A program made the translations under genes and the position numbers. The notes below the pieces were generated by a model. The model made no database searches, had not been told where the DNA came from, and saw nothing but the letters and a program-made list of their open reading frames with translations. Source: Sedimentisphaerales bacterium (GTDB lineage Bacteria > Planctomycetota > Phycisphaerae > Sedimentisphaerales > Anaerobacaceae). From it: 64,000 nt of DNA. Of the stretch, positions 17,690 to 25,010 are shown in pieces; within the stretch, counting starts at the first letter, position 1; every line of letters begins with the position of its first letter. The DNA is taken from positions 62,001 to 126,000 of the forward strand of contig JAFGLV010000145.1 in NCBI GenBank assembly GCA_016927855.1, written 5' to 3'.

Positions 17690-17800
17690 AATTGCCCGTG
17701 TTTCCTCTTGGTTTCGCATCACGTCCGGACTAAAATGAGGGCATGATCTCGAGGCCTGGAGGCATGCGTGAACTCCGAGGCGGAAAAGCGAAGCAATGCG
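17690..17800 (+). repeat. Duplicated promoter/leader region, copy A
   Basis: About 105 bases upstream of the lipoprotein gene are copied upstream of the DUF2971 gene at 18680-18790. Shared blocks include TTTCGCATCA, GTCCGGACTA and TCCGAGGCGGA, in the same order and spacing. By eye roughly three quarters of positions agree. The block contains the promoter TTGGTT-N17-TAAAAT. Confidence 0.7.
17708..17736 (+). promoter_or_regulatory. Promoter of the lipoprotein gene
   Basis: TTGGTT (17708-17713) and TAAAAT (17731-17736) with a 17-base spacer. The spacer sequence (TCGCATCACGTCCGGAC) is nearly the same as in the duplicated promoter at 18701, so one regulator might bind both. Confidence 0.6.
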
Positions 17801-17838
17801 CGCTGCACATGCTTCGCTTTGTCTGAAAGGGGAGAAGA

Positions 17839-18627
17839 ATGAGAAATGTGAACCATCTCGTGTTGTTCCTGGTTGCGTTGGGTCTTGTGGGAGGATGTGT
17901 TGCACAACAGCCGGCGACTAGTCAAGTGCCGGAATTCTCAGTTGAACAAGAGCCAGTGAAGGAAGGGGTGACGCAACAGCCAGCGACCAGTCAGGTCGCG
18001 GAATCCTCAGTTGAGCAACACCCGGCGGAAGACGAAGTGGCACAGCGCCCTGCTGAGGAGGAAGGGCCATCCCAAGCGCACGGCTTTGAGGAAGAGACAC
18101 TTCCGAAAGAGACCGATGCGGAGCGTGCTGCACGCCAGAAGCAAGAGGCGTGGACTAGGCTCATGCAGAAGCTTAGAAAATCATGGGATGAAATCGAGGA
18201 AGTTGAATGGTATCACTATCTCAGGACCCCGATGCCCGGAGAGAAAGGGAACATTCATGCGTACATCGGCAAGAAGAAGGATCTTGTATGGTTGCGATTC
18301 AGGATGGTCTACACAGGAAGCGATTGGCTGTTTGTGCAGTCGGTGGTATTCAAAGTAGATGGGGAGACCTATGAACTGCGCTACGGGTTGTTCGATGACT
18401 GGGATAGGGACCACTCCGCGGGAACTGTATGGGAATGGAAAGACATTCCTGTGAACGCATACATTTGGACGTTGATTAGCAAGATAGCCGACTCAGAGAG
18501 GACGATAATGCGTTATCGAGGACAGCAGTACTACTCAGATCGAGTAGTCGATGAGGCAGAGAAGTACGCTCTCAGGACCATACTGTCGGCATATGAGGCT
18601 ATGGGAGGGACACAACCAAGTAGATAG
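17839..18627 (+). CDS. Lipoprotein with N-terminal 23-residue repeats, family unknown
   Basis: 262 residues. The signal ends in lipobox LVGGC (Cys21), so the protein is lipid anchored. Residues 22-75 contain two near-identical 23-residue repeats (QQPATSQVxExSVEQxP, 69-base DNA period) and a degenerate third, forming an acidic, proline-rich stalk. A charged helix (RAARQKQEAWTRLMQKLRKSW) leads to a compact C-terminal domain (EVEWYHYLRTP, WLRFRMVYTGSDWLF, YELRYGLFDDWDRD) that I do not recognise. GGGGAG lies 6 bases before the ATG. Base composition is lower in G+C than its neighbours, which may mean recent acquisition. Its leader is shared with the next gene. Confidence 0.7.
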   Translation: MRNVNHLVLFLVALGLVGGCVAQQPATSQVPEFSVEQEPVKEGVTQQPATSQVAESSVEQHPAEDEVAQRPAEEEGPSQAHGFEEETLPKETDAERAARQKQEAWTRLMQKLRKSWDEIEEVEWYHYLRTPMPGEKGNIHAYIGKKKDLVWLRFRMVYTGSDWLFVQSVVFKVDGETYELRYGLFDDWDRDHSAGTVWEWKDIPVNAYIWTLISKIADSERTIMRYRGQQYYSDRVVDEAEKYALRTILSAYEAMGGTQPSR

Positions 18628-18679
18628 GCAGATTGACATGCGAAGTCGGTACGGTGGGTCCTTGGTCCGCGCGTTGAAC

Positions 18680-18790
18680 GCGAATCGCCCACGTTTCTTC
18701 TTGTTTTCGCATCAGGTCCGGACTATAGTAGGAGAAGGGTTCCGACGGCACGGAGGCGTGCAGTCCGAGGCGGAGGAAAGAAGCGGTGCA
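18680..18790 (+). repeat. Duplicated promoter/leader region, copy B
   Basis: The partner of 17690-17800: GAATCGCCC, TTTCGCATCAGGTCCGGACTA and TCCGAGGCGGA appear in the same order. It ends about 15 bases before the DUF2971 start codon. The unit carries promoter and leader but no coding sequence, so the two genes acquired matching control regions. Confidence 0.7.
18701..18729 (+). promoter_or_regulatory. Promoter of the DUF2971 gene
   Basis: TTGTTT (18701-18706) and TATAGT (18724-18729) with a 17-base spacer that contains TCGCATCAGGTCCGGAC, matching the spacer of the promoter at 17708. Confidence 0.6.
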
Positions 18791-18807
18791 TTCCCTACGA
18801 GACTCAT

Positions 18808-19701
18808 ATGAGCATCGACAGAAGAACGCAACCCGATTGCAATGACGAGCCCGAGTATCTGCACCACTACACTACGGTGGATGCCTTGGTCAGAATAGTC
18901 AAAGAGCAAGAGCTTTGGGCGACCGACATCTTCTATCTAAATGATCGAGAGGAATTCTATCGAGGGTTGGGATTTCTTAGGAATGTCCTGCAGCAGAAAC
19001 AGGAAGAAATAGCTACGACAGAAACACACGGACGGTATACTTGGCTGATTGAGGAGCTCAAGAGGATTGGACCCGGGCGCAGCATTCACATTCATGTGTG
19101 TTCATTTTCCGAGAGGGGCGACGATCTGAGTCAATGGCGAGCCTACAGTCCCAACGGAGGCGGCGCTGCGATCGCGTTTCGCCCGGCTAGCCTGCGGTCG
19201 TGGGCAGAGAAGAAGGGCTTGGTTCTGTACCGGTGTCTCTATGATCACGATGAGCAGAGTAGGAGAATCAGGCAAATCGTGGACGACGTATGCGAGGTCC
19301 CTCTGGAGCCCGTCATCAGAGACCAAGTTGCACCTGACGATGAAGAACGCGTAAGAGGTGAGATACAGCTTAACCGACTGTTGTTAAGGCTCACTTGCGA
19401 ACCAGCGGCTTTCAAGAACAAGACATTCGGGGCCGAAGGAGAATGGAGGGTCACTTATGTACCCAGGCTCGTCCAAGCCGACAAGAGAGCAAAGATCGAC
19501 TTCCGATGCCGCAGAGGTATGGTGATTCCTTACTACAGACTGCAATTGGAGGCGAACCTATGGAAGGACGCCGTAGTGTGGGTCGGCCCGTCTCCACGTT
19601 CTAAGGATGCGAAGGCATCTATTGAGCGACTCCTGGGTGACCACCCCCACAGTCTACCCGCAAGTGTCAGGGAGTCGCAGATTCCCTATCGCTACTGGTG
19701 A
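18808..19701 (+). CDS. DUF2971 domain protein
   Basis: 297 residues. The DUF2971 hallmarks are present in order: LHHYTTVDALVRIV (residues 13-26), ELWATDIFYLNDREEF (32-47), CSFSERGDDLSQWRAYSPN (near 104-122), GGAAIAFRP, and a C-terminal YYRLQLE / VWVGPS region. The catalytic or binding role of the family is unknown; members are scattered and often lie in accessory or defence-type regions, which fits the lower G+C here. ATG 18808 is the first start after the leader; the upstream ribosome site is weak. Its neighbour at 17839 has the same kind of leader, so the two may be co-regulated. Confidence 0.8.
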   Translation: MSIDRRTQPDCNDEPEYLHHYTTVDALVRIVKEQELWATDIFYLNDREEFYRGLGFLRNVLQQKQEEIATTETHGRYTWLIEELKRIGPGRSIHIHVCSFSERGDDLSQWRAYSPNGGGAAIAFRPASLRSWAEKKGLVLYRCLYDHDEQSRRIRQIVDDVCEVPLEPVIRDQVAPDDEERVRGEIQLNRLLLRLTCEPAAFKNKTFGAEGEWRVTYVPRLVQADKRAKIDFRCRRGMVIPYYRLQLEANLWKDAVVWVGPSPRSKDAKASIERLLGDHPHSLPASVRESQIPYRYW

Positions 19702-20237
19702 ATATGGCTCTGAGGGTCAGCCCTTGAATTAAGCTTCTACGGTTCCTGATAAAGCGTAATGAGGGGCAGTCGCCTGGATGATCTAGCCGGTTGTGGTGCA
19801 TCATGGCCCCCATTGCGAGCGCGGTCGAATCGGTGTGCGGGGCACACCTACGAACCGGTCCTTCGTGCGCGGCGGAGCAGGCGATCTCGATACTTTTCCT
19901 GTTCGGCCATGTAATGCTCGACCAGCCGGGTAGGGTGTGCCATGCACACCGAACTTGACCGACGTTGAATCGACCGATGCGGAATCGGTGTGCGGGGCAC
20001 ACCCTACGGGGCCATGCCGTGCATGGCGCATGATGCACGTGCCATTGGTTCAATGCGACAAATGCCATCTACTCTGGTATTTCGGCGAAAGCGGTGGACC
20101 GATCTGGCCGAAAGACTGGATGCGCACGGAGTCCGGCGGGCGGCGTTCGTCCTCTCGGGGTGCGTCGGCGTGATGAGTGAGTCCTGGATAGGACGCGATT
20201 GGAAGGATTTCTACTGATGAACCTGGAGGTCACACGA
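19702..20237. other. Gene-poor stretch with three short palindromes
   Basis: 536 bases between the DUF2971 gene and the hemerythrin gene. Apart from the three GTAG-type hairpins (19831-20007) and the hemerythrin ribosome site, no gene can be supported. Short open frames across 19937-20217 run through the repeats and show no family features. Confidence 0.55.
19831..20007. repeat. Three REP-like hairpins, GTAGGGTGTGC family
   Basis: Copies at 19831-19851 (minus), 19930-19951 (plus) and 19986-20007 (minus). Each has GTAG at one end, a stem GGTGTGC/GCACACC and a loop of two or three bases (CC or CAT-like). The second and third form an inverted pair 78 bases long. Confidence 0.75.
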
Positions 20238-20645
20238 ATGGCCCTGGTGGAGTGGAATGAGACGCTGTCGGTCGGTGTACCGGAGATGGACCAGCAGCAT
20301 AACAAGCTCGTCAACCTGATCAACCAGTTGTACGACGCGATGCACTTGGGTAAGGGCGACGAGGTCAAGAACGCCATCCTGATCGACCTCATCACGTACA
20401 GCAAGGTGCACTTCACCGCCGAGGAGCGGCTCATGCAGCAGTACGGCTATCCGGACTTCGCCGGGCACAAACGCCTGCACGACGACCTGACCGCCCAGGC
20501 GGTGCAACTCAAGCAGAGACTCGATGCCGGCCAGACGGTCGCGTCCGTGACGCTGGCCAACTTCCTGAGAGACTGGCTCAGAAAGCACATCACCCAGGTC
20601 GACAAGCAGTACGGCCAGTTCATCTGTGCCGGCGCCGGCGTATAG
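20238..20645 (+). CDS. Bacteriohemerythrin
   Basis: A 135-residue four-helix di-iron oxygen-binding protein. All seven canonical ligands are present: His21 (MDQQHNKL), His58 and Glu62 (HFTAEE), His77 and His81 (HKRLH), His117 and Asp122 (HITQVD). Such proteins bind O2 for sensing, storage or delivery in microaerobic bacteria; here it is soluble and stand-alone. ATG 20238 has GGAGG 8 bases upstream and places the conserved WNETLSVGV at residue 6; ATG 20217 and a start at 20199 would add 7 to 13 residues. It converges on the small membrane-protein gene at 20696. Confidence 0.93.
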   Translation: MALVEWNETLSVGVPEMDQQHNKLVNLINQLYDAMHLGKGDEVKNAILIDLITYSKVHFTAEERLMQQYGYPDFAGHKRLHDDLTAQAVQLKQRLDAGQTVASVTLANFLRDWLRKHITQVDKQYGQFICAGAGV

Positions 20646-20650
20646 GCTGA

Positions 20651-20680
20651 CAGCGCTCGGGGCTCTCGGGGAGGGCGCTG
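20651..20680. terminator. Hairpin between convergent genes, possible bidirectional terminator
   Basis: CAGCGC (20651-20656) pairs with GCGCTG (20675-20680), extended by partly paired bases. It sits 6 bases after the hemerythrin stop and 16 bases after the end of the minus-strand gene. There is no T-tract, so intrinsic termination is uncertain. Confidence 0.35.
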
Positions 20681-20695
20681 AGCATGACAGACGAT

Positions 20696-21061
20696 TCACA
20701 CGGGCTCAATCAGAGTCGGGTCTGGATAGAGCTTGCAGAGCAGCGCTCGTAGGGCACAGCAAACGGCGTGGTAGAAGCCGAGGAAGAATCCCAGCGAGAT
20801 CGTTATGCCGATTGTGGACTGAAGCAGACCGGTTCGATTGTACCAGGGGGTCTCTTTCACGTCGATGGCCACGTCGGGACGGCCCAGTTGCTCGATGGCC
20901 GCGACGATCTCGTCCGGGTGGCCATCGGCCGTGATGTGAATCGTGTGCGTGTAGGGCCCGGTGGCTTTCCGTTGGAGTATGCCCAGGACGCTCAAGGCGA
21001 AGCCCATGACGATCAACGCAAGGAGCCGAGCCAGCCATGTCAGTTTGTCTGATGTGTTCAC
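20696..21061 (-). CDS. Small membrane protein with two TM helices, family unknown
   Basis: 121 residues. TM1 is LTWLARLLALIVMGFALSVLGI (about 7-28). A periplasmic segment of about 45 residues (TIHITADGHPDEIVAAIEQL) follows, then TM2 near 85-107 (GITISLGFFLGFYHAVCCAL) and a short cytoplasmic tail. GTG 21061 is preferred because GAGG lies 7 bases upstream; a TTG at 21076 is possible. The periplasmic part looks like a small alpha/beta domain. It is the last gene of the minus-strand group that starts near 28 kb. No function can be assigned. Confidence 0.6.
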   Translation of the reverse strand: MNTSDKLTWLARLLALIVMGFALSVLGILQRKATGPYTHTIHITADGHPDEIVAAIEQLGRPDVAIDVKETPWYNRTGLLQSTIGITISLGFFLGFYHAVCCALRALLCKLYPDPTLIEPV

Positions 21062-21097
21062 TCTATTTCCTCGCAAGGGACTGTCGGCTCGCGTGGG

Positions 21098-21877
21098 TCA
21101 GTAGCGGATGGACAGGCCGAAGAAGGGGCCATTCAGGGACGTTTCGGGGCTGCGGGTCCACCGGTAGCCGGCCTTCACCGCGAGGCTCTTCCAGTTCAGC
21201 AGCACTGCCGCTTCGTATTCGTCGATGCTCGTCTCGTTGATTTCGGACCAGATCGGGCGGAACTCGACCAGCAACCAATCGTAGACTTGTGCGAGAATAG
21301 GCGTGGTGAGAGAGAATCCTGTGTTGGTTTCGTTGCCTTCGAGGACGATCGCGCCGGCGCCGAAATCGAACTCGATCCGGTCGGTGATCGACATGCGGTA
21401 GAGTCCCCAGATGCGATAGATGTCGAGATCGTCGGCGGGGATTTCCTCTTCGTAGAAGGTGGGATTGAGCTCGACCGCGAACGGGCCGTAGCCGACCTGG
21501 GCGCGGTAGTCCATCGCTTCGACGTCCGATTGCAGGTTGAAATAGGCGAAATCGAAGCGGACGATGGGCAGCAGCGGATCGCCTGGCTCGCGCGGGTCCC
21601 AGCCCAAGTCGGCCAGCCGGTTCTCGTCGCCGGAGACCCTGGCCCAACTGGCTTGGCCGGGCGCTATGACGAGCCCGTTGACGATTCCCGCGCCGAAGTT
21701 CCCGCCAAAGCTATCCCAAGGATCGTCGTCCCACGACGACCGGTGCCGGTCGCGGCCGGAATCGTCGCGGGACCTGTCCCTCGTTGCGTCCTCCTCGAAT
21801 TTGTCGAGCGTCCCGCCCGGGGCGGTCCCGGCCATGGTGACAACAACTGCCAGGATCACCGCAATAGCCCTAGCCAT
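21098..21877 (-). CDS. Exported beta-barrel-like protein
   Basis: 259 residues with signal peptide MARAIAVILAVVVTMAGTAPGG, a very charged Asp/Arg linker (DATRDRSRDDSGRDRHRSSWDDD), then a run of amphipathic strands ending in an aromatic residue (FFGLSIRY), as outer-membrane beta-barrels do. Strand pairs such as IVRFDFAYFNLQ, FAVELNPTFYEEE, YRIWGLYRMSI and IEFDFGAGAIVL are visible. No close family is recognised. ATG 21877 has GGGAG 7 bases upstream; a longer frame to 21922 reads through the palindromic repeat at 21894 and is rejected. Confidence 0.6.
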   Translation of the reverse strand: MARAIAVILAVVVTMAGTAPGGTLDKFEEDATRDRSRDDSGRDRHRSSWDDDPWDSFGGNFGAGIVNGLVIAPGQASWARVSGDENRLADLGWDPREPGDPLLPIVRFDFAYFNLQSDVEAMDYRAQVGYGPFAVELNPTFYEEEIPADDLDIYRIWGLYRMSITDRIEFDFGAGAIVLEGNETNTGFSLTTPILAQVYDWLLVEFRPIWSEINETSIDEYEAAVLLNWKSLAVKAGYRWTRSPETSLNGPFFGLSIRY

Positions 21878-21893
21878 GTGCTCTCCCTTCCGA

Positions 21894-21942
21894 GTAGCAT
21901 GGGCGTCCCGCCCATGAGTCACGGGCAGGATACCCGTGCTAC
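21894..21942. repeat. REPIN-like doublet, GTAGCA family
   Basis: Left hairpin GTAG-CATGGGCG/CGCCCATG, right hairpin CACGGGCA/TACCCGTG-CTAC: two GTAG-headed hairpins in inverted orientation in 49 bases. It overlaps the last bases of the minus-strand gene at 21919. The same element, enlarged by an insertion, is at 55307-55378. Confidence 0.8.
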
Positions 21943-22860
21943 GTTGTAGCGGTCGATACGCTGCACCTGAACCTGCCGGCCTTGAGCCGTATCGGCTGTG
22001 TAGGATATCCAGAGAGCGCCTTGCGTGTCAAGTGTCGCCGAGCAGTGGCGCGGGTTGCCTTCGCTGATGAGCGTCTCGGGCCGGGACCACTTGCCTTGCT
22101 CGTTCCAGGTCGAGGTCCGAAGTTCCCATCCTCTGTTACGCTGTTTTTGGCACCAGACCAGCGTCATTCGACCGTCCGGGTGTTTGACGAAGCTGGGGCT
22201 GCACAGGTGTTCGAGATTCGACACGATAGGGACCGGCTCGCTGGCGCACGCCTGCGTTTCCACGCGGCGTACGAACAGGGTCTTGCTCAGGGCTCTGCCC
22301 GAGCGGATCAGGCTGTCCCAGGCGCACCAGGCGGCGTCACCGTCGGTGGCCAGGATCGGGACCATGTCGATGTTGCCGGCACTGGCGTGGAAGGGCTTGC
22401 CGAGGTCCAGGTTCGACTCGAGGGCCCTGAGGAAGATCGTTGGCTCGCGCGCCGCCTGCGTGTAGCTTGGCGGTCGATGAAAGTCCCAGCTCCAGGCGAC
22501 GACGGCTTTACCGTCGACGAGAGCGATGGCCGGGTCCGTGTGGTCCTCGTACGAAGGGACATCGGTTGGACTGATCTGCACCTCTCGCGACAGTTCACCA
22601 TCTTTGACCTGACGGACGAAGACCTCCTTGTCACGCGATATCCCGGCGTTGTTCTTCTGCCATTTGTAGTACGCGATCCACAGGGCGCCGGAGGCGTCGC
22701 AGGCGACCCGGCCGTGCATGGCGTCGTCGTCGGAACGCGTGACACGGATCGAATCCTGACCGGCGTCCAGACGATCCAGGCTGGTGACGAAGATGTCGTA
22801 TTTGTCACCGCCCGCGTTGCTGGTCCAGCAGAACCACACCTTGCCGTTCGGTGCGACCAT
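21919..22860 (-). CDS. BNR/sialidase-like beta-propeller protein lacking its N-terminus
   Basis: 313 residues from the first in-frame ATG. Repeating units of an extracellular propeller are seen (VAPNGKVWFCWTSN, DASGALWIAYYKW, LVDGKAVVAWSWDF, ATDGDAAWCAWDS, HPDGRMTLVWCQ, DTQGALWISYTAD), resembling BNR/Asp-box proteins. There is no signal peptide and no ribosome site. Coding-like sequence (FEDAASDADEYDGTV) continues in frame upstream of the ATG until it runs into the end of the histidine-kinase gene, with no usable start codon. The gene therefore seems to have lost its 5' part. The 3' end overlaps the repeat at 21894. It may be non-functional. Confidence 0.55.
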   Translation of the reverse strand: MVAPNGKVWFCWTSNAGGDKYDIFVTSLDRLDAGQDSIRVTRSDDDAMHGRVACDASGALWIAYYKWQKNNAGISRDKEVFVRQVKDGELSREVQISPTDVPSYEDHTDPAIALVDGKAVVAWSWDFHRPPSYTQAAREPTIFLRALESNLDLGKPFHASAGNIDMVPILATDGDAAWCAWDSLIRSGRALSKTLFVRRVETQACASEPVPIVSNLEHLCSPSFVKHPDGRMTLVWCQKQRNRGWELRTSTWNEQGKWSRPETLISEGNPRHCSATLDTQGALWISYTADTAQGRQVQVQRIDRYNVARVSCP

Positions 22861-22910
22861 GACGGTGCCGTCGTATTCGTCGGCGTCCGATGCCGCGTCC
22901 TCGAATCGCG

Positions 22911-24980
22911 CTACGGCGCCGGCAGGCGCACGGTAAACGTGCTGCCTTGTCCCGGTTTACTCTCCACTTTGATCGAGCCGGAGTGGGCGTCGATGATGAA
23001 CTTGGCGATGCTCAGGCCCAAGCCACACCCTTCGGCGCGACGCGACAGGCTGCGATCGACCTGATAGAACCGCTTGAAGACGCGCTTCAGCGCGCGGCGC
23101 GGAATCCCAACGCCGTTGTCCGTCACGGCAAAGCACACCGAGCCATCTTCTCGATAGACGCTCAAGCGGATCTTTTTATCATCGTAGGAGTATTTATAGG
23201 CGTTATCCAACAGATTGACCAGGACGGTGACCAGCGCATCGGGGTCGGCTTTGATATCGGGCACGTCCTCGCCAAATTCGGTCTGAAACTGGCAGCCGGC
23301 GCGGTCGAACTTGGTCTTGACCGCTTCGGCGGCGGTCCGCGCGATCACGATCGGGCTGGCGCGGCGCATCTGAAAGGCCTGTTTGTTGCGTTCCATGCGC
23401 GAGAAGGTCAGGAAGTTGTCGATTAACCGGCTGAGCCGCTCGTTCTCTTTCGAGACCAGTTGCAGATACTCGGTTGCCTGCTGGGGGTCGTGATAGCTGC
23501 CGTCGATGAGCGTATCGACCAGGACCCGCATCGAGGCCAGCGGCGTCTTGAGCTCGTGGGTGACGGTGGCGATGAAATCGTTCTTGAGCCGGTTGAGCTT
23601 GACCTGCTTGCCGATGCTCTTGGCCGCCAGGGCGCCGGAGCCGAGGATCAGGACGATCACGAGCGTGCCGGTCCAGGTGTAGACCGCGATCTGTTCGCTG
23701 GCGGCTTTGTCGAGAATGTCACCTTCCGCGAAGAACAGCTCGATCCCCCAGTCCGGCAAGCACGCGCCGACGGCAGCGGTGGCGAAGGACTCGCCTTTGG
23801 GCTCAGCACTGCCGGCCACCGTCCGCCCGGCTTCGTCGACGATGCGATAGTCGATGTAATCGTTGCGGAAGGCGTCAGCAAATCCCTGCAGCGCCGCGCG
23901 AATGCTCTGGTTCGACAGCACCGCCAGGTAAATGCGGCCGGATGCTCGATGCACCAGGCCGTAACCGTTCGGCTCCGCGGCGGCCAGAGGTTGGAGCGTA
24001 TCGACCGGCCAACTCTCGAACGGAGCGGCAGTGGGGACGCGCTCGGCCAGTTCGAGCGAGCGCTCCTCGATGGCGACCAACCGCCGCAAAGAGACACCGT
24101 GCGCGCGTAACGTCCCCGATGAAAGGGTCGGATGCTGCTGGGCCAGGTCGAGCGCCTGGTGGGCCAGGAACAGGTTCTGATCGGCTCGCAGTGCCACCCC
24201 GGCCTGGTTCGAGCTGTAGAGCATCTTGATGAAGGCGTCGAAGGTCTCGCGGAACTTGGCGGCATACTGCGCGCGATCCTGCATCCAGTTGAGCATGAGC
24301 AGGCGTGCGTCGGCGATGCGCGCGAGAATCTCGCTGTCACCGGTGTCGGCCAGCGGGCTGAAGGCGGCCTGGCGGCAGACGTCCAGCGCCTCGCTGATAC
24401 GATCGAGCTTGGCCAGCGAGCGGCTCTGTCCGATCAGGGCGTCCAGCAATCCGCGCTCATCGAGCATCGAGCCACGACCGACGAGGGCGGCGATGTCCTT
24501 GCGGTAACCTGAGGCCCAGCGTGCGTGCTGCTCGTAGCGTGCCGCCGCCTGGGCGTAGTCACGCTCGACGAACTCGAGTTTCCAGGCATCCGCCAGCGCA
24601 GTGGAAGGCCCGCTGGGGGTGGAGGCGTCGGCGGACAACAGGGGATAGAGGCGCTGGCCCAAGGCGTTGTAGACGAGGAACCCCTCGTAGTCGTCTTGAG
24701 CGGCGGCGGCAACGAGCTTCTCGTAGGGCCCGGCGGAACCATCCCGCTCGAAGAGCCGGCACCGCTGGGACCAGGCGGCCTCCAGCCGGCGGGCGGTCTC
24801 CTCCAACTCGTTCTTGTGGAACAAGACCAGCTTCTGGCGGATCACGAGGCGCTCGTTGCGGACCACCTCGTTCATGAACCAGAGCAAACAAACGGTGGGT
24901 AGTATCACCGCCACAATCAGCAGCAATACCACCCACCGGAACTGACCGCTACCCGTGTTGAGCTTCAATCTGGCTCGCAC
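22911..24980 (-). CDS. Membrane sensor histidine kinase with large periplasmic domain
   Basis: 689 residues. TM1 lies at about 14-36 and TM2 near 434-455 (AVYTWTGTLVIVLILGSGALA), bounding a helical periplasmic region of roughly 400 residues without a recognised domain. The kinase core is complete: H-box THELKTPL (His475), N-box NLLDNAYKYS, G1 VTDNGVGIP, F-box RVFKRFYQVD, G2 CGLGLSIAK. GTG 24980 follows AAGG at a short distance. It is 30 bases downstream of the TPR/CBM9/LamG gene on the same strand. No response regulator is adjacent; the pair at 16.2-17.6 kb is the only candidate in the window. Confidence 0.9.
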   Translation of the reverse strand: MRARLKLNTGSGQFRWVVLLLIVAVILPTVCLLWFMNEVVRNERLVIRQKLVLFHKNELEETARRLEAAWSQRCRLFERDGSAGPYEKLVAAAAQDDYEGFLVYNALGQRLYPLLSADASTPSGPSTALADAWKLEFVERDYAQAAARYEQHARWASGYRKDIAALVGRGSMLDERGLLDALIGQSRSLAKLDRISEALDVCRQAAFSPLADTGDSEILARIADARLLMLNWMQDRAQYAAKFRETFDAFIKMLYSSNQAGVALRADQNLFLAHQALDLAQQHPTLSSGTLRAHGVSLRRLVAIEERSLELAERVPTAAPFESWPVDTLQPLAAAEPNGYGLVHRASGRIYLAVLSNQSIRAALQGFADAFRNDYIDYRIVDEAGRTVAGSAEPKGESFATAAVGACLPDWGIELFFAEGDILDKAASEQIAVYTWTGTLVIVLILGSGALAAKSIGKQVKLNRLKNDFIATVTHELKTPLASMRVLVDTLIDGSYHDPQQATEYLQLVSKENERLSRLIDNFLTFSRMERNKQAFQMRRASPIVIARTAAEAVKTKFDRAGCQFQTEFGEDVPDIKADPDALVTVLVNLLDNAYKYSYDDKKIRLSVYREDGSVCFAVTDNGVGIPRRALKRVFKRFYQVDRSLSRRAEGCGLGLSIAKFIIDAHSGSIKVESKPGQGSTFTVRLPAP

Positions 24981-25010
24981 CGGTACCCTTCGCGTTGTCT
25001 ACAGACTCTG

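Noticed and set aside
18701-18730. GGTCCGGA in the leader as an SRP RNA core
   Set aside because: The flanking GGAAGCAG and the paired symmetric loop of SRP RNA are absent; the motif lies in a promoter spacer that is duplicated upstream.
4804-20007. CRISPR array, because of several short repeats
   Set aside because: Repeats are palindromic hairpins of different families, irregularly spaced, without unique spacers of constant length and without cas genes.
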